From Desulfobulbus elongatus DSM 2908 (lineage in GTDB: Bacteria > Desulfobacterota > Desulfobulbia > Desulfobulbales > Desulfobulbaceae): a stretch of DNA of 64,000 nt. Made by a program: the position numbers and the translations under genes. Below the pieces are notes generated by a model. That model ran no database searches and was not told the origin of the DNA. It saw only the letters and a list, made by a program, of their open reading frames with translations. The DNA is taken from assembly GCF_000621145.1 (NCBI RefSeq), contig NZ_KK211216.1, positions 1 to 64,000 of the forward strand. The letters run 5' to 3'. Positions 7,774 through 16,760 of this stretch are shown here, one piece after another. The number at the start of each line of letters is the position of its first letter. Position 1 is the stretch's first letter.

Positions 7774-9105
7774 TCAACCGCCATCGCGGCCCGGATGAAA
7801 CCCGGCCCCGATCTCGGCGGCACGGGCCAGGATAGCCGGCTCGTCGAGGGTGAGCAGGCGGCGGTTTCGCATGACCAAGCGGCCGTTGATCACCGAATGG
7901 ATGACATCGCTGCCCCGGGCGGCATAGACCAGATGGGATACAGGGTGGTAGAGGGGGATCAGGTGCGGCTGGTCGAGGTCGAGGACGATGCAGTCGGCCT
8001 TCTTGCCCGGCTCGATGCTGCCGATCAGGCGGTCGGCGCCCAGCACCCCGGCGCCGCCCAAGGTGGCGGCATGCAGCGTGGTCGCGGCACTCATCACCGT
8101 GGGGTCCATCCGGTCCACCTTGTGGATCTTGGCGGCAGTGTTCATCTCGCCGAACAGGTCGACATCGTTGTTGGAGCCGCTGCCGTCGGTGCCCAAGCCC
8201 ACGCAGATCCCCGCCTCCAGCATCTGCACCACCGGGGCGATGCCGGAAGCCAGCTTCAGGTTCGATTCCGGGCAATGGGCCACCTTGACGCCCCGTTCTG
8301 CCAAAAGGGCGATCTCACCGGGCGTGAGCATGACGCAGTGATCGGCCACCAGCCGCGGTCCGAGCAGGCCAAGCGCCTCCAGATGCGCCACCGGGGTGCG
8401 GCCGTAGCGTTCGCGGCAGGTCCGCACCTCCTCCTCGTTTTCGCTGAGATGGATCACATAGAGCGCGCCCTCGTCCCCGGCCATGGTTCCCAGGCGGGTC
8501 AGCAGGTCGGGCGAGCAGGTGTAGACCGCATGCGGGTCCACGGTGACGGTGACCAGCGGATGGTCGCGGTAGCGGTCGAGCAGGTCCTTCGTGTAGGCGA
8601 AGCCGTTTGCCAGCTCGCCGTAGTTGGGTGAGGGGAAATCGTAGAGGACCTCGCCGATCCAGGCCCGCATGCCCGCCTTCTCGGCGGCCCTGGCCACATC
8701 CCCGGCAAAGAGGTACATGTCGCAGAACGAGGTGGTCCCGGACTTGATCATCTCGCAGATCGACAGCAGGGTGCCCTGATAGACCACCTCGCCGGTGAGG
8801 CCGGCCTCCACCGGAAAGATGTAGTCGTGCAGCCAGCGCATCAGGGGCAGGTCGTCGGCCAGCCCGCGGAACAGGGACATGGCCGCATGGGTGTGGACGT
8901 TGACCAGTCCGGGCATGATCAGCCCGTGCGGCTCGGCGATCACCTGCGCCCCCGGAAAGCGGGCCGTCAACTCGGCGGCCTTGCCCGCCGCCAGGATGGT
9001 GTCGCCGCCGATGGCCACGCCGCCCTCCTCGATGAGGGACTGCCCCTCGTCCATGGTCAGCAGATAGCGTCCAGTAAGAATGAGGTCCGCCGCGGTCTCG
9101 TTCAT
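7774..9105 (-). CDS. mtaD: 5-methylthioadenosine / S-adenosylhomocysteine deaminase
   Basis: A 443-residue amidohydrolase. The metal-binding motif is H71-x-H73 (NVHTHAAMS). Further metal or substrate residues are in VDPHAVYT, HLSENEEE, VADHCV and GTDGSGSNNDVDLFGEM. The family deaminates methylthioadenosine or S-adenosylhomocysteine to the inosine analogues. ATG 9105 overlaps the stop of the upstream phosphorylase gene (ATGA at 9102-9105), so the two are translationally coupled. Together they suggest MTA is deaminated to methylthioinosine and then cleaved by phosphorolysis. The general class also contains other cytosine/guanine deaminases, but the residues seen favour MtaD. Confidence 0.87.
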   Translation of the reverse strand: MNETAADLILTGRYLLTMDEGQSLIEEGGVAIGGDTILAAGKAAELTARFPGAQVIAEPHGLIMPGLVNVHTHAAMSLFRGLADDLPLMRWLHDYIFPVEAGLTGEVVYQGTLLSICEMIKSGTTSFCDMYLFAGDVARAAEKAGMRAWIGEVLYDFPSPNYGELANGFAYTKDLLDRYRDHPLVTVTVDPHAVYTCSPDLLTRLGTMAGDEGALYVIHLSENEEEVRTCRERYGRTPVAHLEALGLLGPRLVADHCVMLTPGEIALLAERGVKVAHCPESNLKLASGIAPVVQMLEAGICVGLGTDGSGSNNDVDLFGEMNTAAKIHKVDRMDPTVMSAATTLHAATLGGAGVLGADRLIGSIEPGKKADCIVLDLDQPHLIPLYHPVSHLVYAARGSDVIHSVINGRLVMRNRRLLTLDEPAILARAAEIGAGFHPGRDGG

Positions 9106-9941
9106 GGGGTCAACTCCGCCAGGGTCTGGATGATCAACTGCTGCAACCGCGGCTCGGCCCTGCGGGCCGCGGCAATGATGTCGTCGAGCAGGATCGGCTG
9201 AAAATGATCGGGGTCGTTGACGTTGGCCACCACCGACAGGCCCAGCACCCGCATGCCCGCATGCAGCGCCACCAGGATTTCGGGCACCGACGACATGCCC
9301 ACGGCATCGGCGCCGATCATCCGCAAAAATCGGGTCTCGGCCGGCGTTTCCAGGCTCGGGCCGGGGATGCAGCCATAGGTGCCGCTGACCACCTCGTCGA
9401 GTCCCAGGCGTTTGGCCAGCCGGAGAACGAGTTGGCGGAGGCCGGGCTCGTACGGGGTGGACAGGTCGGGAAAACGCGGACCCCATGAGTCGATGTTGGG
9501 GCCGCGCAGGGGATTGTCGCCCAGCAGGTTGAGATGGTCGGCCAGCACCATGATGTGGCCGGGCCGGAAGGCCGGATTGAGGCCGCCGCTGGCGTTGGTG
9601 ACGATGGCGGTGTGCGCCCCCAGCAGGGCCAGCACCCGGATGGGAAAAGCCACCTCCCGCGCCGCATACCCTTCATAGCAGTGAAAGCGGCCCTGCAGGA
9701 TGGCGGTCCGCTTGCCGGCCAGTTGGCCGACCACCAAGTTGCCGGCATGGCTGGCGACCGTGGACCGGGGAAAATGGGGAATTTCGGCGTAGGACAGGGA
9801 GCAGTCCACGTGCATCGCCCGGACCAGTTCACCCAGGCCGGTGCCCAACTGGATCAGCACCTCGGGCGGTTCGGCCAGACGGGAACGGATGAAGGCGACC
9901 GCCTCCTCGACCTGCTGCCGGTATCGGCTCATGTCAATCAT
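9102..9941 (-). CDS. Purine nucleoside phosphorylase (possible methylthioinosine phosphorylase)
   Basis: A 279-residue trimeric-type nucleoside phosphorylase. It has the GTGLGEL phosphate loop, STVASHAGN, GRFHCYEGY, TNASGGLNPAF and GPSLETPAETRFL. The base-recognition segment near the C-terminus reads VVANVND. The Asn at the position of the PNP purine-site Asn fits 6-oxopurines (hypoxanthine/guanine) rather than the Asp typical of MTA phosphorylases. It releases the base and forms a ribose-1-phosphate. Overlap with the MTA deaminase gene suggests methylthioinosine is a natural substrate; that is inference. ATG 9941 is used; an in-frame ATG 9 nt downstream is an alternative. Confidence 0.85.
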   Translation of the reverse strand: MIDMSRYRQQVEEAVAFIRSRLAEPPEVLIQLGTGLGELVRAMHVDCSLSYAEIPHFPRSTVASHAGNLVVGQLAGKRTAILQGRFHCYEGYAAREVAFPIRVLALLGAHTAIVTNASGGLNPAFRPGHIMVLADHLNLLGDNPLRGPNIDSWGPRFPDLSTPYEPGLRQLVLRLAKRLGLDEVVSGTYGCIPGPSLETPAETRFLRMIGADAVGMSSVPEILVALHAGMRVLGLSVVANVNDPDHFQPILLDDIIAAARRAEPRLQQLIIQTLAELTP

Positions 9942-9971
9942 TGCCGCCGTGCTCCGGGTGCCTGCCAGCGC

Positions 9972-11363
9972 TCATTGCAGGGCATTGGCGGCAACGAAGT
10001 CCCTGATCGCGCCGAGGTCGGCGTCGAGCACGGTGCAGCGGCTGTCGCGGTTTTCCAGGTCGGCCAGAGCGGGCGGCAGCGGCGGCTGGCTGCCGATGGC
10101 CCGGCTCACGGCCGCGCCGAACTTGGCCGGATGGGCGGTGGCCAGGCAGACCACCGGCCGGGCCGGGTCGCGCAGTTCAAGCGCCGCCTTGACCCCGACC
10201 GCGGTGTGCGGATCGAGGAGGTAACCGTACTGCCGATGGAAATCGCCGATGGTGGCCAGGGTCTCCACCTCGGAAACCGAACGGGAGCGGAAATCCTCGG
10301 CCACCCGTTGCCGGCAGGCGGCGAGATCGAGCCGGCCGGTGGCGGCGAAGCCGTCCATGTCCCGTTTGACCGCACCGCCGTCCTCGCCGCGCAGATAGTA
10401 GAGGTAGCGTTCGAAGTTCGAGGCGATCTGGATGTCCATCGACGGGCTGCTGGTTGCCTGCACCTGGCCACGCGAGTAATCGCCCCTGGCGACGAACCGG
10501 GTGAGGATGTCGTTGGCGTTGGTGGCCAGGATCAGGCTATGGATGCAGCCGCGCGGCAACAGGGTGCGGGCGACGTAGCCGGCGAAGATGTCGCCGAAGT
10601 TGCCGGTGGGCACGGAAAAATCAACGCTGTCGTGGCCCAGCTTGCGCAGCTTGAGATAGGCGTAGACATAGTAGACCACCTGGGCCAGGACCCGGGCCCA
10701 GTTGATCGAGTTGACCGCGCCCAGGCGGTAGCGGTCGCGGAAGTCGAGGTCGTTGAAAATGGCCTTGACGATGGCCTGGGCGTCGTCGAAGGTGCCGCGC
10801 ACCGCGATGTTGAACACGTTGGGGTCGAGCACCGTGGTCATCTGCAGGGCCTGGATCGGACTGGTGCGGCCGTGCGGATGGAGGATGAAGATGTCGATGT
10901 TGTTCTTGCCCCGCACCCCGGCGATGGCGGCGCTGCCGGTGTCGCCCGAGGTGGCGCCGAGAATGTTCATGAAGCCGCCGGTGCGGGCGAGCACGTACTC
11001 GAACAGGTTGCCGAGCAGTTGCAGGGCCACGTCCTTGAAGGCCAGGGTCGGGCCGTGGAAGAGTTCCAGGATGTAGACCTCGCCCTGTTTGGTCATCGGC
11101 GTCACCTGAGGATGGGTGAAGCTGGCATAGGCCCGCTCGATCAGGTCTTCGAGGTCGTTGTCCGGGATGTCGTCGATGAAGAGCGACAGGATCTCCCTGG
11201 CCAGATACTGGTAGGGCAGATGCTGCCAGCGGTCGAGCATGTCGGCGGCCACCGTCGGCAGGGTCTCGGGCAACAACAGGCCGCCGTCCCTGGCCAGGCC
11301 CATCATCACCGCATCCTGAAATCGCAGGGGCGCGATGCCGCCCCGGGTGCTGATATAGCGCAT
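9972..11363 (-). CDS. thrC: Threonine synthase
   Basis: A 463-residue PLP enzyme converting O-phosphohomoserine to threonine. It begins MRYISTRGGIAPLRFQDAVM, a typical start for the long (about 460 aa) bacterial ThrC. The PLP lysine is K110 in FHGPTLAFKDVALQ. SGDTGSAAI is the phosphate-binding turn. ATG 11363 is chosen over an upstream in-frame ATG because AGGAAG sits 6 nt before it and the family similarity starts there. It follows gpmI by 23 nt in a minus-strand run that continues into the phosphorylase gene, so the genes are probably co-transcribed. Confidence 0.95.
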   Translation of the reverse strand: MRYISTRGGIAPLRFQDAVMMGLARDGGLLLPETLPTVAADMLDRWQHLPYQYLAREILSLFIDDIPDNDLEDLIERAYASFTHPQVTPMTKQGEVYILELFHGPTLAFKDVALQLLGNLFEYVLARTGGFMNILGATSGDTGSAAIAGVRGKNNIDIFILHPHGRTSPIQALQMTTVLDPNVFNIAVRGTFDDAQAIVKAIFNDLDFRDRYRLGAVNSINWARVLAQVVYYVYAYLKLRKLGHDSVDFSVPTGNFGDIFAGYVARTLLPRGCIHSLILATNANDILTRFVARGDYSRGQVQATSSPSMDIQIASNFERYLYYLRGEDGGAVKRDMDGFAATGRLDLAACRQRVAEDFRSRSVSEVETLATIGDFHRQYGYLLDPHTAVGVKAALELRDPARPVVCLATAHPAKFGAAVSRAIGSQPPLPPALADLENRDSRCTVLDADLGAIRDFVAANALQ

Positions 11364-11386
11364 ATTTTCTTCCTTCGATAGAAACG

Positions 11387-12946
11387 TCAGACCAGCAGGC
11401 ACTCCCCTTCCATCTCCGCCGGAACAGGCAGTTCCATCAGGGTCAGGAGGGTGGGCGCGAGATCCTTGAGTGCCCCGCCCGGCCGCAGCGTCCTGTTCTT
11501 CAACCTGTCTGCGACCAGAACGCAGGGGACCGGATTGACGGTGTGGGCCGTGTACGGGCCGCCGGTTTCCGGGTCGACCATCTGCTCGGCATTGCCGTGG
11601 TCGGCGGTGATCAGCATGATCCCGCCCCGCTGCCGGACGAACTGCTCGATCCGGCCGACGCAGCCGTCCACGGTCTCACAGGCAATCACCGCCGCCGCCA
11701 TCACCCCGGTGTGGCCAACCATGTCGCCGTTGGCGAAGTTGAGGATCACCAGGTCGTAAGGCGTGCCCGCCGCTTCCTTTTCGGCCAGGACCCGCAGCAG
11801 GGTGTCGGTCACCTCCACCGCGCTCATCTGCGGTTTGAGATCGTAGGTGGCGACATCGCGGGGCGAATTGATCAGGATCCGATCCTCGCCCTCGTAAGGC
11901 ACCTCGTTGCCGCCGTTGAAAAAATAGGTGACATGGGCATATTTTTCGGTTTCCGCGATCCGCAGCTGGCGCCGGCCGTGCCGGCTGACCTCCTCGCCCA
12001 GGATCCGGGTCAGGCTGACCGGGGGAAAGGCGACGGGAAAGGTGAAATCGGCCTCGTATTCGGTCATGGTGGCGAGCACGAGCAGATGAGGCCGGCAGAC
12101 GGGATCGAACCCGGCGAACTCGGCATCGCCGAAGGCGTGGCACAACTCGCGCACCCGATCGGCGCGGAAATTGAAGAAGAGCACCGCGTCGTTGTCCGCA
12201 ATCCGGCCCACCGGCACGCCGTCGCCGTCGACCAGCACCGTGGGGGTAATGAACTCGTCGGTCTCGTTCCGGTCATAGGCCGCCCGGACGCAGGCCACCG
12301 CATCGACGGCCGTCGGCCCCTGGCCGCAGACCATGGCATCCCAGGCCTTTTTCACCCGGTCCCAGCGCTTGTCCCGGTCCATGGCCCAGTACCGTCCGGA
12401 AACCGTCCCCACCCGGCCGCAGCCGATGCGGGCCATGGCGACAATCAGTTCTTCCATGAATCCCAGGCCGCTGGTGGGCGGTGTGTCCCGGCCGTCCATG
12501 AAGGCATGGACCACCACCTCGATGCCCTTGGCGGCCGCCAGCTCGATCAGGGCGATCAGATGGCGGATATGACTGTGGACACCGCCGTCGGACACCAGCC
12601 CGCAGAGATGGAGCCGGGAACCGGTTGTCCGCACCCGATCCATGACCTCGTTGAACACCGGATTGGCGGCAAACTCGCCCAGGTCAATGGCCCGATTGAT
12701 GCGGGTGTAGTCCTGGTAGACGATCCGGCCGGCACCGATGTTGAGATGGCCGACCTCGGAGTTGCCCATCTGTCCCTCCGGCAGGCCGACCAGGCCGTTA
12801 TGGGCCGTGAGGGTGGTCGTGGGGAACTCGCGGCTCAGACGGTCCATGTTCGGGGTATGGGCGACGAACACCGCGTTGGTGGCGGTGGGGGCACCGACGC
12901 CCCAGCCGTCGAGAATCGTCAGAATGATCGGGACAGGGGCAGGCAT
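11387..12946 (-). CDS. gpmI: 2,3-bisphosphoglycerate-independent phosphoglycerate mutase
   Basis: A 519-residue enzyme interconverting 3- and 2-phosphoglycerate, of usual family length. D13 in ILDGWG and S63 in GNSEVGHLNIGAGR are the metal ligand and phospho-serine of the phosphatase domain. HAFMDGRDTPP and SGRYWAMDRDKRW belong to the transferase domain. ITADHGNAE provides C-terminal metal ligands. GGAG lies a few nt before the start. It follows rsfS by 18 nt on the same strand. Confidence 0.96.
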   Translation of the reverse strand: MPAPVPIILTILDGWGVGAPTATNAVFVAHTPNMDRLSREFPTTTLTAHNGLVGLPEGQMGNSEVGHLNIGAGRIVYQDYTRINRAIDLGEFAANPVFNEVMDRVRTTGSRLHLCGLVSDGGVHSHIRHLIALIELAAAKGIEVVVHAFMDGRDTPPTSGLGFMEELIVAMARIGCGRVGTVSGRYWAMDRDKRWDRVKKAWDAMVCGQGPTAVDAVACVRAAYDRNETDEFITPTVLVDGDGVPVGRIADNDAVLFFNFRADRVRELCHAFGDAEFAGFDPVCRPHLLVLATMTEYEADFTFPVAFPPVSLTRILGEEVSRHGRRQLRIAETEKYAHVTYFFNGGNEVPYEGEDRILINSPRDVATYDLKPQMSAVEVTDTLLRVLAEKEAAGTPYDLVILNFANGDMVGHTGVMAAAVIACETVDGCVGRIEQFVRQRGGIMLITADHGNAEQMVDPETGGPYTAHTVNPVPCVLVADRLKNRTLRPGGALKDLAPTLLTLMELPVPAEMEGECLLV

Positions 12947-12964
12947 GGTCCATCTCCGGGAACA

Positions 12965-13363
12965 TTATGCGCACGATGCGCCGGCCAGCAACTCCGCCAC
13001 ATCGAGTTTGGGGGCGTCGTGCCACAATCCGTCAAGGTCGTAAAATTTCCTGTTTTCATGGTAGAAAATGTGGGCCACCACTGTGCCGAAGTCAAGCAGG
13101 ACCCACAAGCCTTCGCGCAGCCCTTCGCTGTGCTTGCTGCTGACCCGCTTGGCGTGGAGTTCGTCGGCGATGGCTTCGGCCAGGCCCTGGACATGGCGGG
13201 TGGACCGGCCGCTCATGATGACGAAATAATCGGTGAAAGAGGCCAGGCCGCGCACATCCAGCACCACCAGATCCTCGGCCTTGGTGTCCAGGGCGATGCG
13301 GGCACAGGCGGCCGCCAACTCCCTTCCTTCTTTTTCCTCGTATTCTTTCTTTAGCTGTCGCAT
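12965..13363 (-). CDS. rsfS: Ribosome silencing factor
   Basis: A 132-residue RsfS/Iojap protein that binds ribosomal protein L14 and blocks subunit joining when nutrients are low. Family motifs are present: VVLDVRGLASFTDYFVIMSG, STRHVQGLAEAI, and the C-terminal WVLLDFGTVVAHIFYHENRKFYDLDGLW. ATG 13363 has AAGGAA 3-8 nt upstream; the frame stays open further upstream to 13435 but similarity begins at this ATG. It lies 61 nt after topB and 18 nt before gpmI. Confidence 0.95.
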   Translation of the reverse strand: MRQLKKEYEEKEGRELAAACARIALDTKAEDLVVLDVRGLASFTDYFVIMSGRSTRHVQGLAEAIADELHAKRVSSKHSEGLREGLWVLLDFGTVVAHIFYHENRKFYDLDGLWHDAPKLDVAELLAGASCA

Positions 13364-13424
13364 GGTTTCCTTGCCGGTTGCCGCCCGTGCCGAATGGCCC
13401 CGAACGGACAAGCCTGTAAAACGA

Positions 13425-15914
13425 TCACTCCTCACGGCCGGTCGGCGGGGGAGAGCCTTTCCCGGCTCCCTTCACCCCGCCCTTTTTCTCCCGGGGAGGA
13501 AATTCAAAACTGAGTTTGCCCTTGGCATCGAGGAGCAGAAAGGCGTCAAACGGCTTTTTCTTCTTGGAAATGAAACCGTTGATCAACCCGGTGCGGCCGG
13601 TGGCCAGCAACTGGCTGACATGCTCCCGGTCCAGCCGGCGGCCCAGAATGATTTTCGATATCCGCAAACCGTTTTTCTGATCCCCTTCCAGGGCTGATTC
13701 CGAGAGAAATCCGGTCGGCGTCTCGAAAACCCTGGTCCGGTCGATGGGCGACTCGCCCAGCGGTTCCTGGCTGCGGATCGCATCCAGGTCGAAGTCGCCG
13801 GAATCGGCAAAGACAAACTCGACCTTGGAATCGACAATATGCACCGAAGCGGTAAACGGCTTGCCTTTTTTCGAACGAAAATCGCTGAAGGGCCCCAGGG
13901 TCTCCCCCTTGATCAGGCTGACGATCTCCTCTACGGTCATCACCCGACCGCCCAGCACCTTGCGGACGACCAGCTTCTTGTCCTCGGACTCGTAGGCCGA
14001 GGCGGTCTCGTAGAAGCGGCCCCCGTCAATCGGGGAAAACGGGGCCTCCTTCCGTTCGCCGCTGCCCCCCTGCTTAACCTTGGCCACGATGGCCCCAGTC
14101 ATGGCCCGGATCTCGCGCATGAACTGCGGCCGGGTCATGACGCCTTTCAGGATCTGGTTGAGCTTGTACTCCCACTCGCCGGTCAGCTCGGGCGAGGCCA
14201 GCACATCGATCTGCCTGGCCTCCAGCAGGCTCAGCAGTTCGAAGGCCTTGCCGGTGGGGGTGAGTTCGCGGTGCTCGCGGACAATGTATTTCTCGTTGAT
14301 CAGTTTCTCGATGATCGCCGCCCTGGTGGCCGGGGTCCCCAATCCCCGCTCTTTCATGGCCTCGGCCAGTTCCTCGTCGTCGATCAGCTTGCCCGAGTTT
14401 TCCATGGCCGACAGCAGGGTGGCCTCGGTGAACCGGGGGGGCGGCTTGGTCTGGTGCTCCTGCCGGTCGATCTCCTCGCACCGGACCGGGGTATGGGCCG
14501 GCAGGGCCTGCAATTCCTTGTCGCCGTCCTCCTCGCTGCTCGCCCCGTAAATGGCCCGCCAGCCCGGCTCCACCAGGATCTTGCCCTCGGTGAGGAAGGT
14601 TTCGCCCTCGACCAGGGACAGCCGCCGGGTGTTGTGATAGACCGCCGGCGGGAAGAAGACGGCCAGGAACCGCTGCACGATCATCTGGTAGATCTTCAGT
14701 TCGGGTTCGGACAGGGTTTTGGGCAGACCGGCGGTGGGAATGATGGCGAAGTGGTCCGAAATCTTTTTGTTGTTGAAGATCCGCTTGTCGTTCTTCAGGT
14801 ATTTCTTCGTCAGGGCCTCGGCGGCGAAGCGGCCGAACTGCCACTCGGTCTGCCGGCGCACCACCTGCTCCACGGTGGGGAGGTAATCCTCGGGCAGGCA
14901 GCGGCTGTCGGTCCGGGGATAGGTGATCAGCTTGTGCCGCTCGTAGAGGGCCTGGGCCAGGGCGAGGGTGTTCTTGGCGGAAAAGCCGAAGCGGCTGTTG
15001 GCCTCGCGCTGCAGCAGGGTGAGGTCGTAGAGCGGCGGCGCCCCCTTGGTCGACTTCTTGCTCGTCTCCTCCACCGTGGCCGGCCGGCCGGTGCAGCGGA
15101 GAGCGATGGCCTTGGCCCGCTCCGCATCCCAGATGCGGTTGCGCCGGCCCTGGCTCTGCTCGTCGTCCTTGGCGAAATCGGGATCGATCCACACCCCTTC
15201 GTAGCTGACCGCGCCGCAGTCGAAACGGGCGTGCAACTCCCAGTAGGTCTGGGGCACGAATTCGCGCCGTTGAATTTCCCGCTTGACCAGCAGCGACAGA
15301 GTCGGGGTCTGCACCCGGCCGCAGGGGGTCTTGCGGAAACCGCCGAAGCGGGAATTGTAGCAGGTCAGCGCCCGGGTGGCGTTGATGCCGATCAGCCAGT
15401 CGGCCTCGGACCGGCACAGGGCCGTATCCTCCAGCGGCCGCATCTCGCTATCGTCCCTGAGGCGGCCCAGGCCGTCGCGAATGGCGTCCATGGTCATGGA
15501 CTGCAACCACAACCGCTTGATCTTCTTGACTTCCACCGAGCGGTTGGCGGCCTGTCTGAGGATGTACTTGAAAATCAGCTCGCCTTCGCGGCCGGCATCG
15601 CAACCGTTGACGATCACGTCCACATCCTTGCGCCGGATCAGCTTGGTCAGGGCATTGAACTGGGCCTTGGTTTCGGGCAGCACCGCCAGGGGAAACGCCT
15701 CGGGCAGGATGGGCAGGCTGTCGAGCGTCCACTTGTGCAGCTCCGGATCAATCTCCTCGGGATAGGCAATGGAAACCAGGTGGCCGATGGCAAAGGAGAT
15801 GATGTATTCGTCGCTTTCGAAATGGGTTTTGGCCCTGGTGAATTTTCCCGGAAGGGCCTTGACGATGTCGGCGGCAACGCTCGGTTTCTCGGCGATGATC
15901 AGTGTTTTTCCCAT
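13425..15914 (-). CDS. topB: DNA topoisomerase III (type IA)
   Basis: An 829-residue type IA topoisomerase. The Toprim domain opens with MGKTLIIAEKPSVA and has GCDAGREGELIFK. The catalytic tyrosine is in LITYPRTDSRCLP, with CGRVQTPTLSLL in the core. The last 200 residues carry two Topo_C_Rpt-like repeats (GGRFYETASAYES..., RTRVFETPTGFLSE...) ending in a lysine/glycine/proline tail, and no zinc-finger cysteines. The start at 15914 follows the conserved N-terminus; its ribosome-binding site is weak, and an ATG at 15938 would overlap the preceding gene. It relaxes and decatenates DNA. Confidence 0.93.
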   Translation of the reverse strand: MGKTLIIAEKPSVAADIVKALPGKFTRAKTHFESDEYIISFAIGHLVSIAYPEEIDPELHKWTLDSLPILPEAFPLAVLPETKAQFNALTKLIRRKDVDVIVNGCDAGREGELIFKYILRQAANRSVEVKKIKRLWLQSMTMDAIRDGLGRLRDDSEMRPLEDTALCRSEADWLIGINATRALTCYNSRFGGFRKTPCGRVQTPTLSLLVKREIQRREFVPQTYWELHARFDCGAVSYEGVWIDPDFAKDDEQSQGRRNRIWDAERAKAIALRCTGRPATVEETSKKSTKGAPPLYDLTLLQREANSRFGFSAKNTLALAQALYERHKLITYPRTDSRCLPEDYLPTVEQVVRRQTEWQFGRFAAEALTKKYLKNDKRIFNNKKISDHFAIIPTAGLPKTLSEPELKIYQMIVQRFLAVFFPPAVYHNTRRLSLVEGETFLTEGKILVEPGWRAIYGASSEEDGDKELQALPAHTPVRCEEIDRQEHQTKPPPRFTEATLLSAMENSGKLIDDEELAEAMKERGLGTPATRAAIIEKLINEKYIVREHRELTPTGKAFELLSLLEARQIDVLASPELTGEWEYKLNQILKGVMTRPQFMREIRAMTGAIVAKVKQGGSGERKEAPFSPIDGGRFYETASAYESEDKKLVVRKVLGGRVMTVEEIVSLIKGETLGPFSDFRSKKGKPFTASVHIVDSKVEFVFADSGDFDLDAIRSQEPLGESPIDRTRVFETPTGFLSESALEGDQKNGLRISKIILGRRLDREHVSQLLATGRTGLINGFISKKKKPFDAFLLLDAKGKLSFEFPPREKKGGVKGAGKGSPPPTGREE

Positions 15915-15930
15915 GGAGCCGGCGGTATCC

Positions 15931-16530
15931 TCAAGCATGCAGGGCGGTGAAAAAGGTGCGCAGGCTGGCGTGCCATCGTTCCGGCTCGGCCAGATAACAG
16001 GGATGCGGGGCACCGGGATAGATCTCCCGGCGGGCATCCTGCAATCCGGCCAGGAGGATCTCGCTGTTGGCCAGCGGCGAAACCTGATCCTCGCCGCCCC
16101 AGACGATCAGGCTCGGCACGGTGATTTCGGCCAGACGGGCCCGGTTTTCCTCCACGCCCACGGCACCGACCAGAACCAGGCCGGCGACCTTCTCGGGATG
16201 GCCGATGGCGAATTCGAGCGCGATGCGGCCGCCCATGGAAGGCCCGATGAGGACCGCCCGCTCCACTCCCTGCAGATCGAAAAAGCGGGTCAGCGCCTTG
16301 ACCGGCTGAACATCGCCGGCCGGGCTCCTGCCGAAACCGGGCATGTCCACGGCCAGCACCCGCAGGCCCAAACCGGCCAGCACCTCCAGCGTGCCCAGTT
16401 CCCGCCAGGTTGCCGCCTGGAACTTCATTCCGTGCAGCAGGACGACCGCCTTGCCATCCGGTTTGCCGCATTCGAGGCAATGGAGCGTCCAGCCGCCGCA
16501 ATCGATTGTTTTCTCTGTAATGGCATCCAT
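15931..16530 (-). CDS. Alpha/beta hydrolase
   Basis: A 199-residue alpha/beta-hydrolase fold protein. The oxyanion motif is VVLLHGMKF, the nucleophile elbow is GPSMGG (Ser), an acid candidate is in IVWGGEDQVSP, and the catalytic His is probably in GAPHPCYLAEP. At about 200 residues it lacks a large cap domain. No signal peptide is present. It lies 16 nt upstream of topB on the same strand, which may be a simple transcriptional arrangement. The substrate cannot be told from sequence. Confidence 0.85.
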   Translation of the reverse strand: MDAITEKTIDCGGWTLHCLECGKPDGKAVVLLHGMKFQAATWRELGTLEVLAGLGLRVLAVDMPGFGRSPAGDVQPVKALTRFFDLQGVERAVLIGPSMGGRIALEFAIGHPEKVAGLVLVGAVGVEENRARLAEITVPSLIVWGGEDQVSPLANSEILLAGLQDARREIYPGAPHPCYLAEPERWHASLRTFFTALHA

Positions 16531-16653
16531 TTCCTTCTCCGATGGCAGTTATCCATTGCCGCACTCTTGCCGGCACGCGCTTGCAAGCAGCCACAGAAGT
16601 AAGCGACCGGCGCGGCTTTGTCAACCGGGAGAAATGCGGTCCTTCAGCGTGCG

Positions 16654-16697
16654 AAAAAAAAAGGAACGCCCCGGCTTCTCCCCGGGGAAACCGTTCC
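16654..16697 (-). terminator. Intrinsic terminator after lipoprotein gene
   Basis: On the minus strand GGAACG pairs with CGTTCC (16663-16668 with 16692-16697), extended by a CCCC/GGGG stem with a small bulge. The strand then runs into nine T residues (A-run 16654-16662 on the plus strand). It ends the lipoprotein transcript 64 nt after its stop. Confidence 0.8.
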
Positions 16698-16760
16698 AGG
16701 AGCGGGAGAGAGAAGAATTCCGGGCGGTTTAAAACAGGAGACCGGGGGCGAATGCCCCGG

